From: an uncultured Bacilli bacterium
GTDB taxonomy: Bacteria > Bacillota_I > Bacilli_A > RF39 > UBA660
Length of the DNA: 14,900 nt
NCBI GenBank assembly: GCA_947599755.1
Contig: CANQFO010000022.1
Span: forward strand, 1-14,900
Direction of reading: 5' to 3'
Numbering within the stretch: the stretch's first letter is position 1; each line of letters starts with the position of its first letter. Below, in pieces: positions 7,069 to 14,900 of this stretch. The notes under the pieces were generated by a model, which saw only the letters and a program-made list of their open reading frames with translations, was not told where the DNA came from and did not search any database. The translations under genes were made by a program, and so were the position numbers.

Positions 7069-10000
7069 CTATGAAGACTTAATTGACAAATGAATTTGAT
7101 GTGTACATCTATCATTAATCAAAGCAAAAGAATTACCAATTTGCTTTTTTCCATCCAAAATAAATTGATCTTTATCACTCTTAACAACCTTAATCTCATA
7201 AGTAGTATCCATATAATGATAAACCACCTGATATCCATCCCAAGCAATAGGAATCTTAGGAACAAGTTTCATCTGATCACCTTGTTTTTGTAATCCTAAA
7301 ATATCACAAATTCCCACACGATAAAACCAGCCAGCAGAACCAGTATACCAAGTCCAACCACCGTGACCTAACCACTTAGAAGAAGAATAAATATCTGCAG
7401 CAATAACATAAGGTTCAACCATATACTTTTCTACATCTTTCGAAGTTAAACTGCGATTAATAGGATTAATCATTTGATAATAGCGATATGCTCGATCATA
7501 ATATCCCGTCTTAATCAAAGCCATTAAATACCAAGAAACAGCATGAGTATATTGTCCACCATTTTCACGAATACCTTTAGGATAATTCATAATATACCCT
7601 GGATTATTCAAAGACTTAGAAAAAGGAGGAGTAAGTAATCGAATCAATTTATTTTGATCATCAACCAAATTTTCTTCCACAGCTGTAATCACTTTCTGAA
7701 TACGATCCTTAGAAGCAACACCACTTAAAATAGAAAAGCTCTGAGAAATCAAATCAATTTTACACTCATTATTTTCACAACTTCCTAACTTATCACCATT
7801 ATCAAAAAACGCTCTTAAATAATAATTTTTATCCCATGCTTTTTGATTTAAATTTTGCTTCAATTTTTCATTAAAAGAAACATACTCAGCTACATTAAAC
7901 TTTCGATCATATTTACGCATTAACTTAACAAATAAATCAATGACATAATATAAGAAGAAGCCAAGCCAAACACTTTCACCTTTTCCCTTTATTCCAACAC
8001 GATTCATTCCATCATTCCAATCACCTCCACCCATAAGAGGAAGATGATGACGACCAAGAGAATGCATAGCTAATTGCAAAGATTGAATACAATGTTCTAA
8101 TAAAGTACCCTCTGATGAACTATATTGAAAAATAATTCCTTTTTCATGTTCATATTCGCTTAGACTATCCCCAATAATATAAGGAACCTTCTCTGCCAAA
8201 ATATCTTGATCACCAGTAATATTAACATAATAAGTAACAGCATACACAAGCCAAAGATAATCATCTTTAAATCGACTACGAAGTCCAAATCGATTTTTTT
8301 CATGCCACCAATGTAATACATCGCCTTCACTAAATTGATGAGCTGCATTAGTAAGAATTTGTTCCCTAGCAAAATCTGGCCTAATCATAGCAATATTCAT
8401 CGCATCTTGCAATTGATCACGATAACCAAAAGCCCCACTTACTTGATAAAATCCTGCTTTAGCCATAATCCTAGAAGAAATTGCTTGATATAAATACCAA
8501 CCATTAATCATATAATCAAAACTAAGATCTGGGCTCTTAACTTCAATAACTTTTAAAACAGAATTCCAATAATCTTTAACCGCCTTAAGTTCTTTTTTAC
8601 AATAAGACACATCTCGATATTTAGAAAGTAAAGCTAAATTTTCTTCATCACTCATCCCACATCCCAAAGAAAAGACAAGATAACGTTCCTCACCTTTATC
8701 TAAAGAAACCGTAGTAGAAATACTCTTAGTCAAAATTCGATCAATAGTAGCATGAGAAATTATTTCACTAGAACTCATAAATACATTAACATCACCATAA
8801 TTAATACTATAAACATTTCGCATCTTTAAATAATTATCATTTCCCATGAATTCTGCCAAAATATGCCTAGAAGTTTTTTCCTCAAAATTACCAAACGTAG
8901 GATTAATCCAAAAATCAATATCCACTTTCATACTTTTCTGTTGAACATTAACAAGCTTAATCAAATAAAGCTTAATTGTATCATCTAAAGCAACAAATTC
9001 AGTAATTTCTTTTTTTAATTCACTACTTTCACTTTCCAAAATAGTATATCCAAACCCATGCCTACATTGCACAGGATCAAAAACTTTACCATTAAAAGTG
9101 AATCCTTCAGATTTATCATTAACGACCATATCATTAGTCCAAGAAGTAAGTTTAAACTCACTAGAATTATAAGCATAAGTATATCCGCAACCATTATTCG
9201 TAACAATAGTACCAAAATTTTTATTTGCAATAACATTAACCCAAGGCATAGGAGTATCATTTCGATAAATCACATATTCAGCTCCACGAGCACGAAATCC
9301 AGCAAATCCATTATCAAATTGAAGCTTAGACATATTCTGAAAAGGAAGATTTTTCTCAAGAATAGGAAGATGATAATCACTAATAGAGTTACTCTTTTGT
9401 AAATTAGAAACAGCATCCTCTAAAGAAACATGATCTTCAATTACAAATCGAAGTCTAGGAACCATATTCAATAAACTACGATCCTCTCTAGTAATACGAC
9501 TACTATCAATTACCGTAACTGATCCAGGTGTATGATAAAAACTATTTAATGTATACATTCGATATAATTCATCATCGATTTCTTTTTTAATAATTTTAGA
9601 ATATTGAGAAGATTCACTATTAATAATAATAACATCTACAAAAATAGAATGATTTTTATAATACTCAAAACATTTTAAAATAGAAAATACAAAACCTAAA
9701 TCACTAATATCAAAAATTTCAACAGAGATAATAGGTCGATCTCCACTAACCCCAAATTTCCATAATCCAGATTGCCCTAAAGCATTCTTACGAAGAAGAT
9801 CCATTCTTTCTTGGTTAACAGAAATCCGCGTAGTCTGATATAAATAATTAAGCATAATATTAAAGACTCTCATCTCTTCCCCCGTAAGATTTAAATTCTT
9901 TGTACGAATTAAATTCATAAGAGTAGAAATTTTAAAAGCACGATCCATAAAAGTACCATTATAATAAGAATCAATAATATCTTGAATTTGCTCCCTACTT

Positions 10001-13000
10001 CTTCCAAAACCAACTAATAAATAAACAGTATAAGAACGATTTGCTTTAACCACTATTCGATTTCGAATACTCATAATTGGATCCAAATTATCCCCTGCAT
10101 AATTAGAAAACGAACTATCCAATCCTATTGGATCAAAAGTTGTGTGTCCTCTACCAATAAAATTCTTTCTCTCTGTTTCATAAGAATAAGGTCCAATTGA
10201 TTCATCATCAATAATTAATCGCATAACCATATAACTATTAATATTAGAATCTCCTCTACTTTTCCTTTTCACAATCAAAGAATGACTCTTTTCATCATAT
10301 TCACTAGAAATAAACATATTATTAAAAACACGATGAGAAATATCATCCATATTTTCTGATAAAATAGGTTCCGTATAACTAGTTAGTTCCAAGGTTTTAT
10401 CCTGATCACTTTCATTTTTAAAAGTAATTTTTCGAATCTCAGCATGATGATCCTTAGTAACAACAATTTCCGTTTTTGTAGAAATTTTTCCATCACATCG
10501 CAAAAATTTAATCTTGTCCGAAGCAAAAACAACCTCATATTTATCTGGCTTCTTATTAATAGGAGCATACGTATTACTAAATACATAATTAGTATCTAAA
10601 TCTTTAATATAAAGAAAAATTCCATAATCCTGTTCTGTAACCTTGCGATAACGATTTAATTGTAAAGTTCGATATCGAGAAAAACTATTTCCACGATCAT
10701 TCATCAATAAACAATATTTTTTATTAGATAAAACACTAACTTCTGGCAAATAAGAAATATAAGAAAAAGTTCGAATATCATTCTCAATCTTCTCTTTCTG
10801 ATAATCATATTTCCTATATTTAGCCATTTTCATATCAATACTAGTTCTAATCTGTACTTTTTCCTTTAATAAAATATCAAAAGTTTTAATACAAACATTA
10901 GAATAAAAATAATTTTGAATTACATTAGACTTTAAATAATTAGTCATTCCCACTAAACTCATCCCTTGATGATGAGCAAAAAATGCTTTAACAACTCCAT
11001 GATTATCATAATCATAAGACTCATAAAAACCATACTTTCCAAGCATATTAAATTTCTTAAATTTTAAAATATTACGATACACATCTTCTGGAAACAACTC
11101 CATAGCCATCAAAGAAGAATAAGGAGAAAGAACAATTCGATTTTCCTTATCCTCTTTAGCCTTCAAATAAGGAGTAGAAAAAGCTCGATATTTATAATTT
11201 AAAGAATTATCCAACTCATCATAAGCAGACTCACTAATCCCCCAAGGCAACTGATGAGAAACACTTTCAATATAATTTTGCTGACAAAATTTAGCAAAGT
11301 GATACGTCTCATCCAATAAAGTATTAGGATAATTTTTCATAAATAATAATGGCATAAAATACTCAAAAGAAGTTCCTGACCAAGAAATTAATCCCTTATG
11401 TCCCTTATAAGTAGTCAAAGATTTATCCAAACAAAACCAATGTTTAGTAGGAGCATCCCCTAAACAAATAGCAAGATAACTAGTAAGCCTTGATTCACTA
11501 GCAAATTTATTATAATGATAAATAGACAACTTACCTTCAATCTGATCATAACCAATACTAAAAACATCCTTTTTTGTATACAACTTTTTAAAATTACTAC
11601 ATTGAATAATTTTATCGCATAATTTTACTAATTTATCCTCAGAAAGAGAAGCCAAAAATTCTCTTACAACAATCATACTAGCAACAAAATTACCAGAATC
11701 AATGGTCGAAACAAAGAAAGGATACATAGCTTTTTTCGTTTTAATATCATACCAATTATATAAATGACCATGCCATTTTTCTAAAGAAGAAACCGTCTTT
11801 AAAATATTATGAATAAGAAAAATAGCCTCATCTTTATCGATAAAGTTCAACTCATAAGCCGAAACAACACTAAGCAAAGAAAACCCAATACCAGTAGGAG
11901 AAGCTCTCAAATCAAGCTTTTGTTCACGATTTTCCTGGTAATTATCAGGAATTAAATAATGATATTCACTACATAAATGTTCATGAAAATAATTCCAAGT
12001 CTTAAAGGCAATATCGAAAACATCTTCTACTTCTTTGTCTTTTAATTTAACACAATGATGAGAAATATCTCGACTAACATAATACAAAGCAAAAGGAGCA
12101 GTAAAAAAGACAAAAGCAATAACATAAGAACTATAATAACCAGTAAAAATTCCTAAAAGAATAAACACAAATGAACAAACAAAAGAAAAGAAAAAATTAC
12201 GAAGATAACATCCCAAAGTATTTTTGGCAGTCTTTTCCACCTCTTCAGCAGTAGTCCAATTTAATAAATTTTTATGACTATAAATCAATCGATACATGGT
12301 ACGAAAAAAAGCATCCAAATATAACTTTACATAAAAGGCTAAATCAGCAAAAACAAGATAAGAACGAAATAATAAACTTTTTCCTCCAAAAAACAAGTTT
12401 TTATAATAAACCGTAGTTTTATTTCTCCCTCTTCGATAAATCTTACTACGTAAAAAGAATAAAATAGGAAGAGCAATCTCTAAAATAACAAACCCTATCC
12501 ACCATAAAGGATTAACTTTACTAAAAAGAAAAGAAAAAAACAAAATAAGAAACAATGAAAGTGGCAAAAACATTCTCAATACATTATCTAATATTTTAAA
12601 TTTTCCTAACAAAGAAATTGGATTTTTAACTTTCTTACCTTCTTTATTTTTAACATAAGGAAATATCCAAGAAAGGATTTGAACATCCCCTCTAGCCCAT
12701 CGATGATGCCTAGTAACATCCACTAAAAACTTAGAAGGAAAATCATCAATTAATTCAATATCACAAACATATCCACATCGTAAATAATTCCCCTCTAATA
12801 AATCATGAGATAAAATTCGATTATCAGGAAAAGTATTTTCAAGTACATCTTCAAAAGTCTTTAAATGATAAATTCCCTTTCCAACAAAATTTCCCTCTCC
12901 AAAAACATCCTGATACATATTAGGAACAATTGTAGAATAAGTATCAAATCCACCAATTCCTGCAAAAACCTGACTATACAAACTTCGATTAGTAGCCTCA

Positions 13001-14730
13001 ATATCAACACTAATTCTAGGTTGCATCAAAGCATATCCACGAATTACCTTAGTTTTTTCTTTATTTAAAATAGGAGCATTCATAGGATGAGCCATAGCAC
13101 CAACAAGATTTAAAGCTGTATTTAAAACAAGTCTCGTATCAGAATCCAAAGTAATAACATACTGAATATCTAAAGAATGATTTTCTAACATATTAACCTG
13201 AAAATACTTCTCATTTAAATTTTTATCAAAACGATGAAGTAAAATCTGATTAAAATGAAGCAAAGCTCCTCTCTTACGTTCATAGCCTAAATAACAATTC
13301 TCATGCTCATTCCAAATTCTTTTTCGATACAAAAAATAAAATAAATCTTTCTTATATTTTTGATTCAATGAAGTAGCATAAGAAATTCCATAATCACAAA
13401 TTTCCTGATCAAAAGAACAATATTCCTGATCAGATGATTGAACATCACCCAATAAAGTAAAATATAAATTATCAGTACGATTAATTAAATAAAAAGTCTC
13501 CAATACATCAAACATTTTCTTAATTTTTTCTTTTGAAGAAACAATAGTAGGAATAACCACCATAGTAGAAGATTCCTTAGGAATACCTTTAGAATAATCC
13601 AACTTAGGAAATACACAAGTAGGAACAAAAGAATGAAAAATTTGCTCCAAAATCTGAATACATAATTGACTAATAGGAATAAGTAATAAGAAAAAACCAA
13701 GAATTCGAATAGTTAAAAAATAACCAGACAAAAAATAACTAACAATAATAGTAAAAAGAAAAATAGTCAATAAATATAAAATTGTCCGAGTTTGATAATT
13801 TTTCTTTTGAAACAACAAGTTACCAATATGATAATCATCTCGATCAGCTTGAGACAACAAATTTTCTAAATATTCAACTTCTGTACAATGTCTTTTTTTT
13901 GCCAATTGAATTAATTTTTTTCGATATAAATCTTTAGATTCAATAGTCATCTTCTTATAAATTTCATCTTCTAATAAAATAGACTCTGTCTTAGAAACTT
14001 TTTCAAATAAATCTTCATAAGAAAATTCAAAAAACTCTTTTAAATCATTAAAAATATTAGAAATCAAAAGATCATTTTCAATCTTTTTTTGATATTCATC
14101 ATTAATCAATTCTTTTAAACTAATATTACGTTGATTCAAAAATTCATTCAATTCTTTAAAAATTTTATTACTCTTAGCACCCAATTCTTTCAATTGATAA
14201 TTAAGTTCAAAAATATAATCTTGATTTTCTTCAATAACAAAATCATCTTTAAGAAAATGTCTAAGTTCAATAGATTTATTTTCTCGATCATGAATAATTT
14301 GAGAAATATTATCTTTCGCAACTAACTTCAATGACTCTTCTTTACATAATAATTGAAGACGATTAGTATATAAAAACAATAAAATATTTTTAATATGAGA
14401 AATTTCTAAATAAGAAAAATATTTCTTTGTTTCTTTTTGATATTTTTTTAGTTCATGAACCAAAAGTCGAAAATTAAGATTATAATGATTAGAAATAACA
14501 ATATTACGCACACATAAAAAAATAGTATCTAATTTTTTCATTTGTCTCTTAATCTTCTTTTTATTTTGAACAATATTCGTTTTATGTTCCACTAACAAAT
14601 AAAAATTATCAATTAACCATTCATTAGTAATACCAACATATTGATGCTTTTTTGTCTTTTCAACTAAGCAATTATAATACTCATGAATATCATCAAAATC
14701 ATGAAAAAATTGTTTCAATAAATTCGTCAT
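7069..14730 (-). CDS. ndvB: Cyclic beta-1,2-glucan synthase (GT84-GH94), NdvB/Cgs-like
   Basis: A giant 2553-aa membrane enzyme predicted to polymerise UDP-glucose into beta-1,2-glucan, cyclise it and trim it by phosphorolysis. Order of parts: a charged helical region of unknown role (1-310); two membrane segments (about 317-362); a GT84 transferase with D529-S-D531, HDLLEG (642-647) and HHRWARGD (675-682); four more membrane segments (about 720-764 and 844-886). Next is a middle glycoamylase-like domain, the proposed cyclisation/transglycosylation domain, with DSGNF (1011), WSGTSFEYF (1117), PWGISES (1162-1168) and HHQGMSL (1253). GH94-type beta-sandwich regions begin near 1342 and 1809. The GH94 catalytic barrel has YRDQLQD (2103-2109), GGGDWNDGMN (general acid probably Asp2240) and GSAGW (2464-2468). 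Rhizobial/Brucella homologs are about 2800 aa. ATG 14730 is chosen from its GAAGGTGAT site. The gene appears monocistronic. Product linkage is inferred from family. Confidence 0.9.
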   Translation of the reverse strand: MTNLLKQFFHDFDDIHEYYNCLVEKTKKHQYVGITNEWLIDNFYLLVEHKTNIVQNKKKIKRQMKKLDTIFLCVRNIVISNHYNLNFRLLVHELKKYQKETKKYFSYLEISHIKNILLFLYTNRLQLLCKEESLKLVAKDNISQIIHDRENKSIELRHFLKDDFVIEENQDYIFELNYQLKELGAKSNKIFKELNEFLNQRNISLKELINDEYQKKIENDLLISNIFNDLKEFFEFSYEDLFEKVSKTESILLEDEIYKKMTIESKDLYRKKLIQLAKKRHCTEVEYLENLLSQADRDDYHIGNLLFQKKNYQTRTILYLLTIFLFTIIVSYFLSGYFLTIRILGFFLLLIPISQLCIQILEQIFHSFVPTCVFPKLDYSKGIPKESSTMVVIPTIVSSKEKIKKMFDVLETFYLINRTDNLYFTLLGDVQSSDQEYCSFDQEICDYGISYATSLNQKYKKDLFYFLYRKRIWNEHENCYLGYERKRGALLHFNQILLHRFDKNLNEKYFQVNMLENHSLDIQYVITLDSDTRLVLNTALNLVGAMAHPMNAPILNKEKTKVIRGYALMQPRISVDIEATNRSLYSQVFAGIGGFDTYSTIVPNMYQDVFGEGNFVGKGIYHLKTFEDVLENTFPDNRILSHDLLEGNYLRCGYVCDIELIDDFPSKFLVDVTRHHRWARGDVQILSWIFPYVKNKEGKKVKNPISLLGKFKILDNVLRMFLPLSLFLILFFSFLFSKVNPLWWIGFVILEIALPILFFLRSKIYRRGRNKTTVYYKNLFFGGKSLLFRSYLVFADLAFYVKLYLDAFFRTMYRLIYSHKNLLNWTTAEEVEKTAKNTLGCYLRNFFFSFVCSFVFILLGIFTGYYSSYVIAFVFFTAPFALYYVSRDISHHCVKLKDKEVEDVFDIAFKTWNYFHEHLCSEYHYLIPDNYQENREQKLDLRASPTGIGFSLLSVVSAYELNFIDKDEAIFLIHNILKTVSSLEKWHGHLYNWYDIKTKKAMYPFFVSTIDSGNFVASMIVVREFLASLSEDKLVKLCDKIIQCSNFKKLYTKKDVFSIGYDQIEGKLSIYHYNKFASESRLTSYLAICLGDAPTKHWFCLDKSLTTYKGHKGLISWSGTSFEYFMPLLFMKNYPNTLLDETYHFAKFCQQNYIESVSHQLPWGISESAYDELDNSLNYKYRAFSTPYLKAKEDKENRIVLSPYSSLMAMELFPEDVYRNILKFKKFNMLGKYGFYESYDYDNHGVVKAFFAHHQGMSLVGMTNYLKSNVIQNYFYSNVCIKTFDILLKEKVQIRTSIDMKMAKYRKYDYQKEKIENDIRTFSYISYLPEVSVLSNKKYCLLMNDRGNSFSRYRTLQLNRYRKVTEQDYGIFLYIKDLDTNYVFSNTYAPINKKPDKYEVVFASDKIKFLRCDGKISTKTEIVVTKDHHAEIRKITFKNESDQDKTLELTSYTEPILSENMDDISHRVFNNMFISSEYDEKSHSLIVKRKSRGDSNINSYMVMRLIIDDESIGPYSYETERKNFIGRGHTTFDPIGLDSSFSNYAGDNLDPIMSIRNRIVVKANRSYTVYLLVGFGRSREQIQDIIDSYYNGTFMDRAFKISTLMNLIRTKNLNLTGEEMRVFNIMLNYLYQTTRISVNQERMDLLRKNALGQSGLWKFGVSGDRPIISVEIFDISDLGFVFSILKCFEYYKNHSIFVDVIIINSESSQYSKIIKKEIDDELYRMYTLNSFYHTPGSVTVIDSSRITREDRSLLNMVPRLRFVIEDHVSLEDAVSNLQKSNSISDYHLPILEKNLPFQNMSKLQFDNGFAGFRARGAEYVIYRNDTPMPWVNVIANKNFGTIVTNNGCGYTYAYNSSEFKLTSWTNDMVVNDKSEGFTFNGKVFDPVQCRHGFGYTILESESSELKKEITEFVALDDTIKLYLIKLVNVQQKSMKVDIDFWINPTFGNFEEKTSRHILAEFMGNDNYLKMRNVYSINYGDVNVFMSSSEIISHATIDRILTKSISTTVSLDKGEERYLVFSLGCGMSDEENLALLSKYRDVSYCKKELKAVKDYWNSVLKVIEVKSPDLSFDYMINGWYLYQAISSRIMAKAGFYQVSGAFGYRDQLQDAMNIAMIRPDFAREQILTNAAHQFSEGDVLHWWHEKNRFGLRSRFKDDYLWLVYAVTYYVNITGDQDILAEKVPYIIGDSLSEYEHEKGIIFQYSSSEGTLLEHCIQSLQLAMHSLGRHHLPLMGGGDWNDGMNRVGIKGKGESVWLGFFLYYVIDLFVKLMRKYDRKFNVAEYVSFNEKLKQNLNQKAWDKNYYLRAFFDNGDKLGSCENNECKIDLISQSFSILSGVASKDRIQKVITAVEENLVDDQNKLIRLLTPPFSKSLNNPGYIMNYPKGIRENGGQYTHAVSWYLMALIKTGYYDRAYRYYQMINPINRSLTSKDVEKYMVEPYVIAADIYSSSKWLGHGGWTWYTGSAGWFYRVGICDILGLQKQGDQMKLVPKIPIAWDGYQVVYHYMDTTYEIKVVKSDKDQFILDGKKQIGNSFALINDRCTHQIHLSIKSS

Positions 14731-14731
14731 A

Positions 14732-14740
14732 ATCACCTTC
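14732..14740 (-). promoter_or_regulatory. Shine-Dalgarno site deciding the glucan synthase start
   Basis: GAAGGTGAT, one mismatch from the extended anti-SD complement GGAGGTGAT, ends one base before ATG 14730; its core GG lies 5 bases from the start. A GTG at 14742 is in frame but would overlap the AGGAG at 14742-14746 and sit within a few bases of the predicted transcription start, so ATG 14730 is preferred. Confidence 0.6.
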
Positions 14741-14752
14741 ACTCCTAAAAAA

Positions 14753-14781
14753 AGTATATCATGGATCGAGTAAGATGTAAA
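14753..14781 (-). promoter_or_regulatory. Strong extended -10 promoter of the glucan synthase gene
   Basis: TTTACA (14776-14781) and TATACT (14753-14758) are separated by exactly 17 bases, each one base from consensus. TGA directly before TATACT adds an extended -10 element. A/T tracts upstream (about 14782-14815) could act as an UP element. The predicted transcription start near 14746 leaves a leader of only about 15 bases. Confidence 0.75.
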
Positions 14782-14804
14782 TTTTTACAAAAAGAAAAAA
14801 TGAA

Positions 14805-14839
14805 AAAAAATAAACAAAAAAACCTTGAACTTCAAGGTT
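14805..14839 (-). terminator. Intrinsic terminator after the tRNA
   Basis: Arms AACCTTGAA and TTCAAGGTT (14821-14839) are perfectly complementary with one base between them, so in practice a 7-bp stem with a small loop. On the minus strand it is followed by TTTTTTTGTTTATTTTTTTT. It lies 11 bases past the tRNA 3' end and separates the tRNA transcript from the glucan synthase promoter. Confidence 0.8.
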
Positions 14840-14849
14840 AAATTCTATA

Positions 14850-14900
14850 TGGCGGAGTAGGAGAGATTTGAACTCTCGCGCCAGTTGCCCGACCTACACC
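14850..14900 (-). tRNA. tRNA-Ser, 3' half, cut by the window edge
   Basis: Read on the minus strand, the 3' end is encoded CCA (14850-14852), discriminator G (14853) and the acceptor strand CTACTCC (14854-14860). The T-arm is GAGAG-TTCAAAT-CTCTC (14861-14877). A long variable arm with a 5-bp stem and a GCAA loop lies at 14880-14893, and the 3' side of the anticodon stem, GGTGT, is at 14896-14900. A long variable arm with discriminator G is the serine pattern; leucine and tyrosine tRNAs normally have A. The anticodon lies outside the window, so the isoacceptor is unknown. Confidence 0.85.

Noticed and set aside
7069..14742. GTG start at 14742 for the glucan synthase
   Set aside because: It would overlap AGGAG and lie within a few bases of the predicted transcription start, while ATG 14730 has its own GAAGGTGAT site.
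1..14900. CRISPR arrays, insertion sequences, phage genes or attachment sites
   Set aside because: No spaced direct repeats, transposase or integrase motifs or terminal inverted repeats were seen; the tRNA end shows no adjacent duplicated copy of its 3' end within the window.

Overview
The window is AT-rich, and every gene I can support lies on the minus strand: seven upstream-to-downstream coding genes plus one more lipoprotein gene (eight CDSs), and a partial tRNA at the right edge. Strong GGAGG-type Shine-Dalgarno sites, AT-rich sigma-A-like promoters, intrinsic terminators, a lipobox lipoprotein, a tRNA-Ser with an encoded CCA, and Bacillota-like AsnRS, Pgi and NagZ sequences all point to a low-GC Bacillota. 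It is probably an uncultured or gut-type Bacilli/Erysipelotrichia/RF39-like lineage; that placement is inference. TGA is used as a stop codon (asnS, the pseudouridine synthase gene), so the Mycoplasma code does not apply.

Reading in the direction of transcription (right to left): a tRNA-Ser 3' half (14850-14900) ends at a good terminator (14805-14839). A strong extended -10 promoter (14753-14781) then drives one giant gene (7069-14730, 2553 aa). This is a full-length cyclic beta-1,2-glucan synthase (NdvB/Cgs type) with a helical N-terminus, a membrane-embedded GT84 transferase, a middle glycoamylase-like domain and a C-terminal GH94 phosphorylase. It looks monocistronic, with its own terminator at about 7012-7065.

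Next, a promoter at 6942-6970 starts a tight cluster: pgi (glucose-6-phosphate isomerase), a PAP2 membrane phosphatase, and a HAD/Cof-like protein whose start overlaps the PAP2 stop. The HAD protein has lost most of its catalytic residues. A TATAAT promoter at 4317-4345 then begins a second cluster: an RluA-family pseudouridine synthase, a membrane-anchored NagZ-type GH3 beta-N-acetylhexosaminidase, and asnS. In these, stop codons touch or overlap the next ribosome binding site. A small lipoprotein with a very acidic linker follows, and a terminator at about 85-123 closes the unit. The left edge (1-84) holds a long hairpin and a weak candidate promoter that probably belong to the next gene outside the window.

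Functionally, most of the window is central metabolism and housekeeping (sugar phosphate, wall recycling, tRNA charging, rRNA/tRNA modification). The outstanding item is the cyclic-glucan synthase homolog in what looks like a single-membrane, low-GC bacterium, where such glucans cannot have their classical periplasmic role. The second is the apparent HAD pseudoenzyme.
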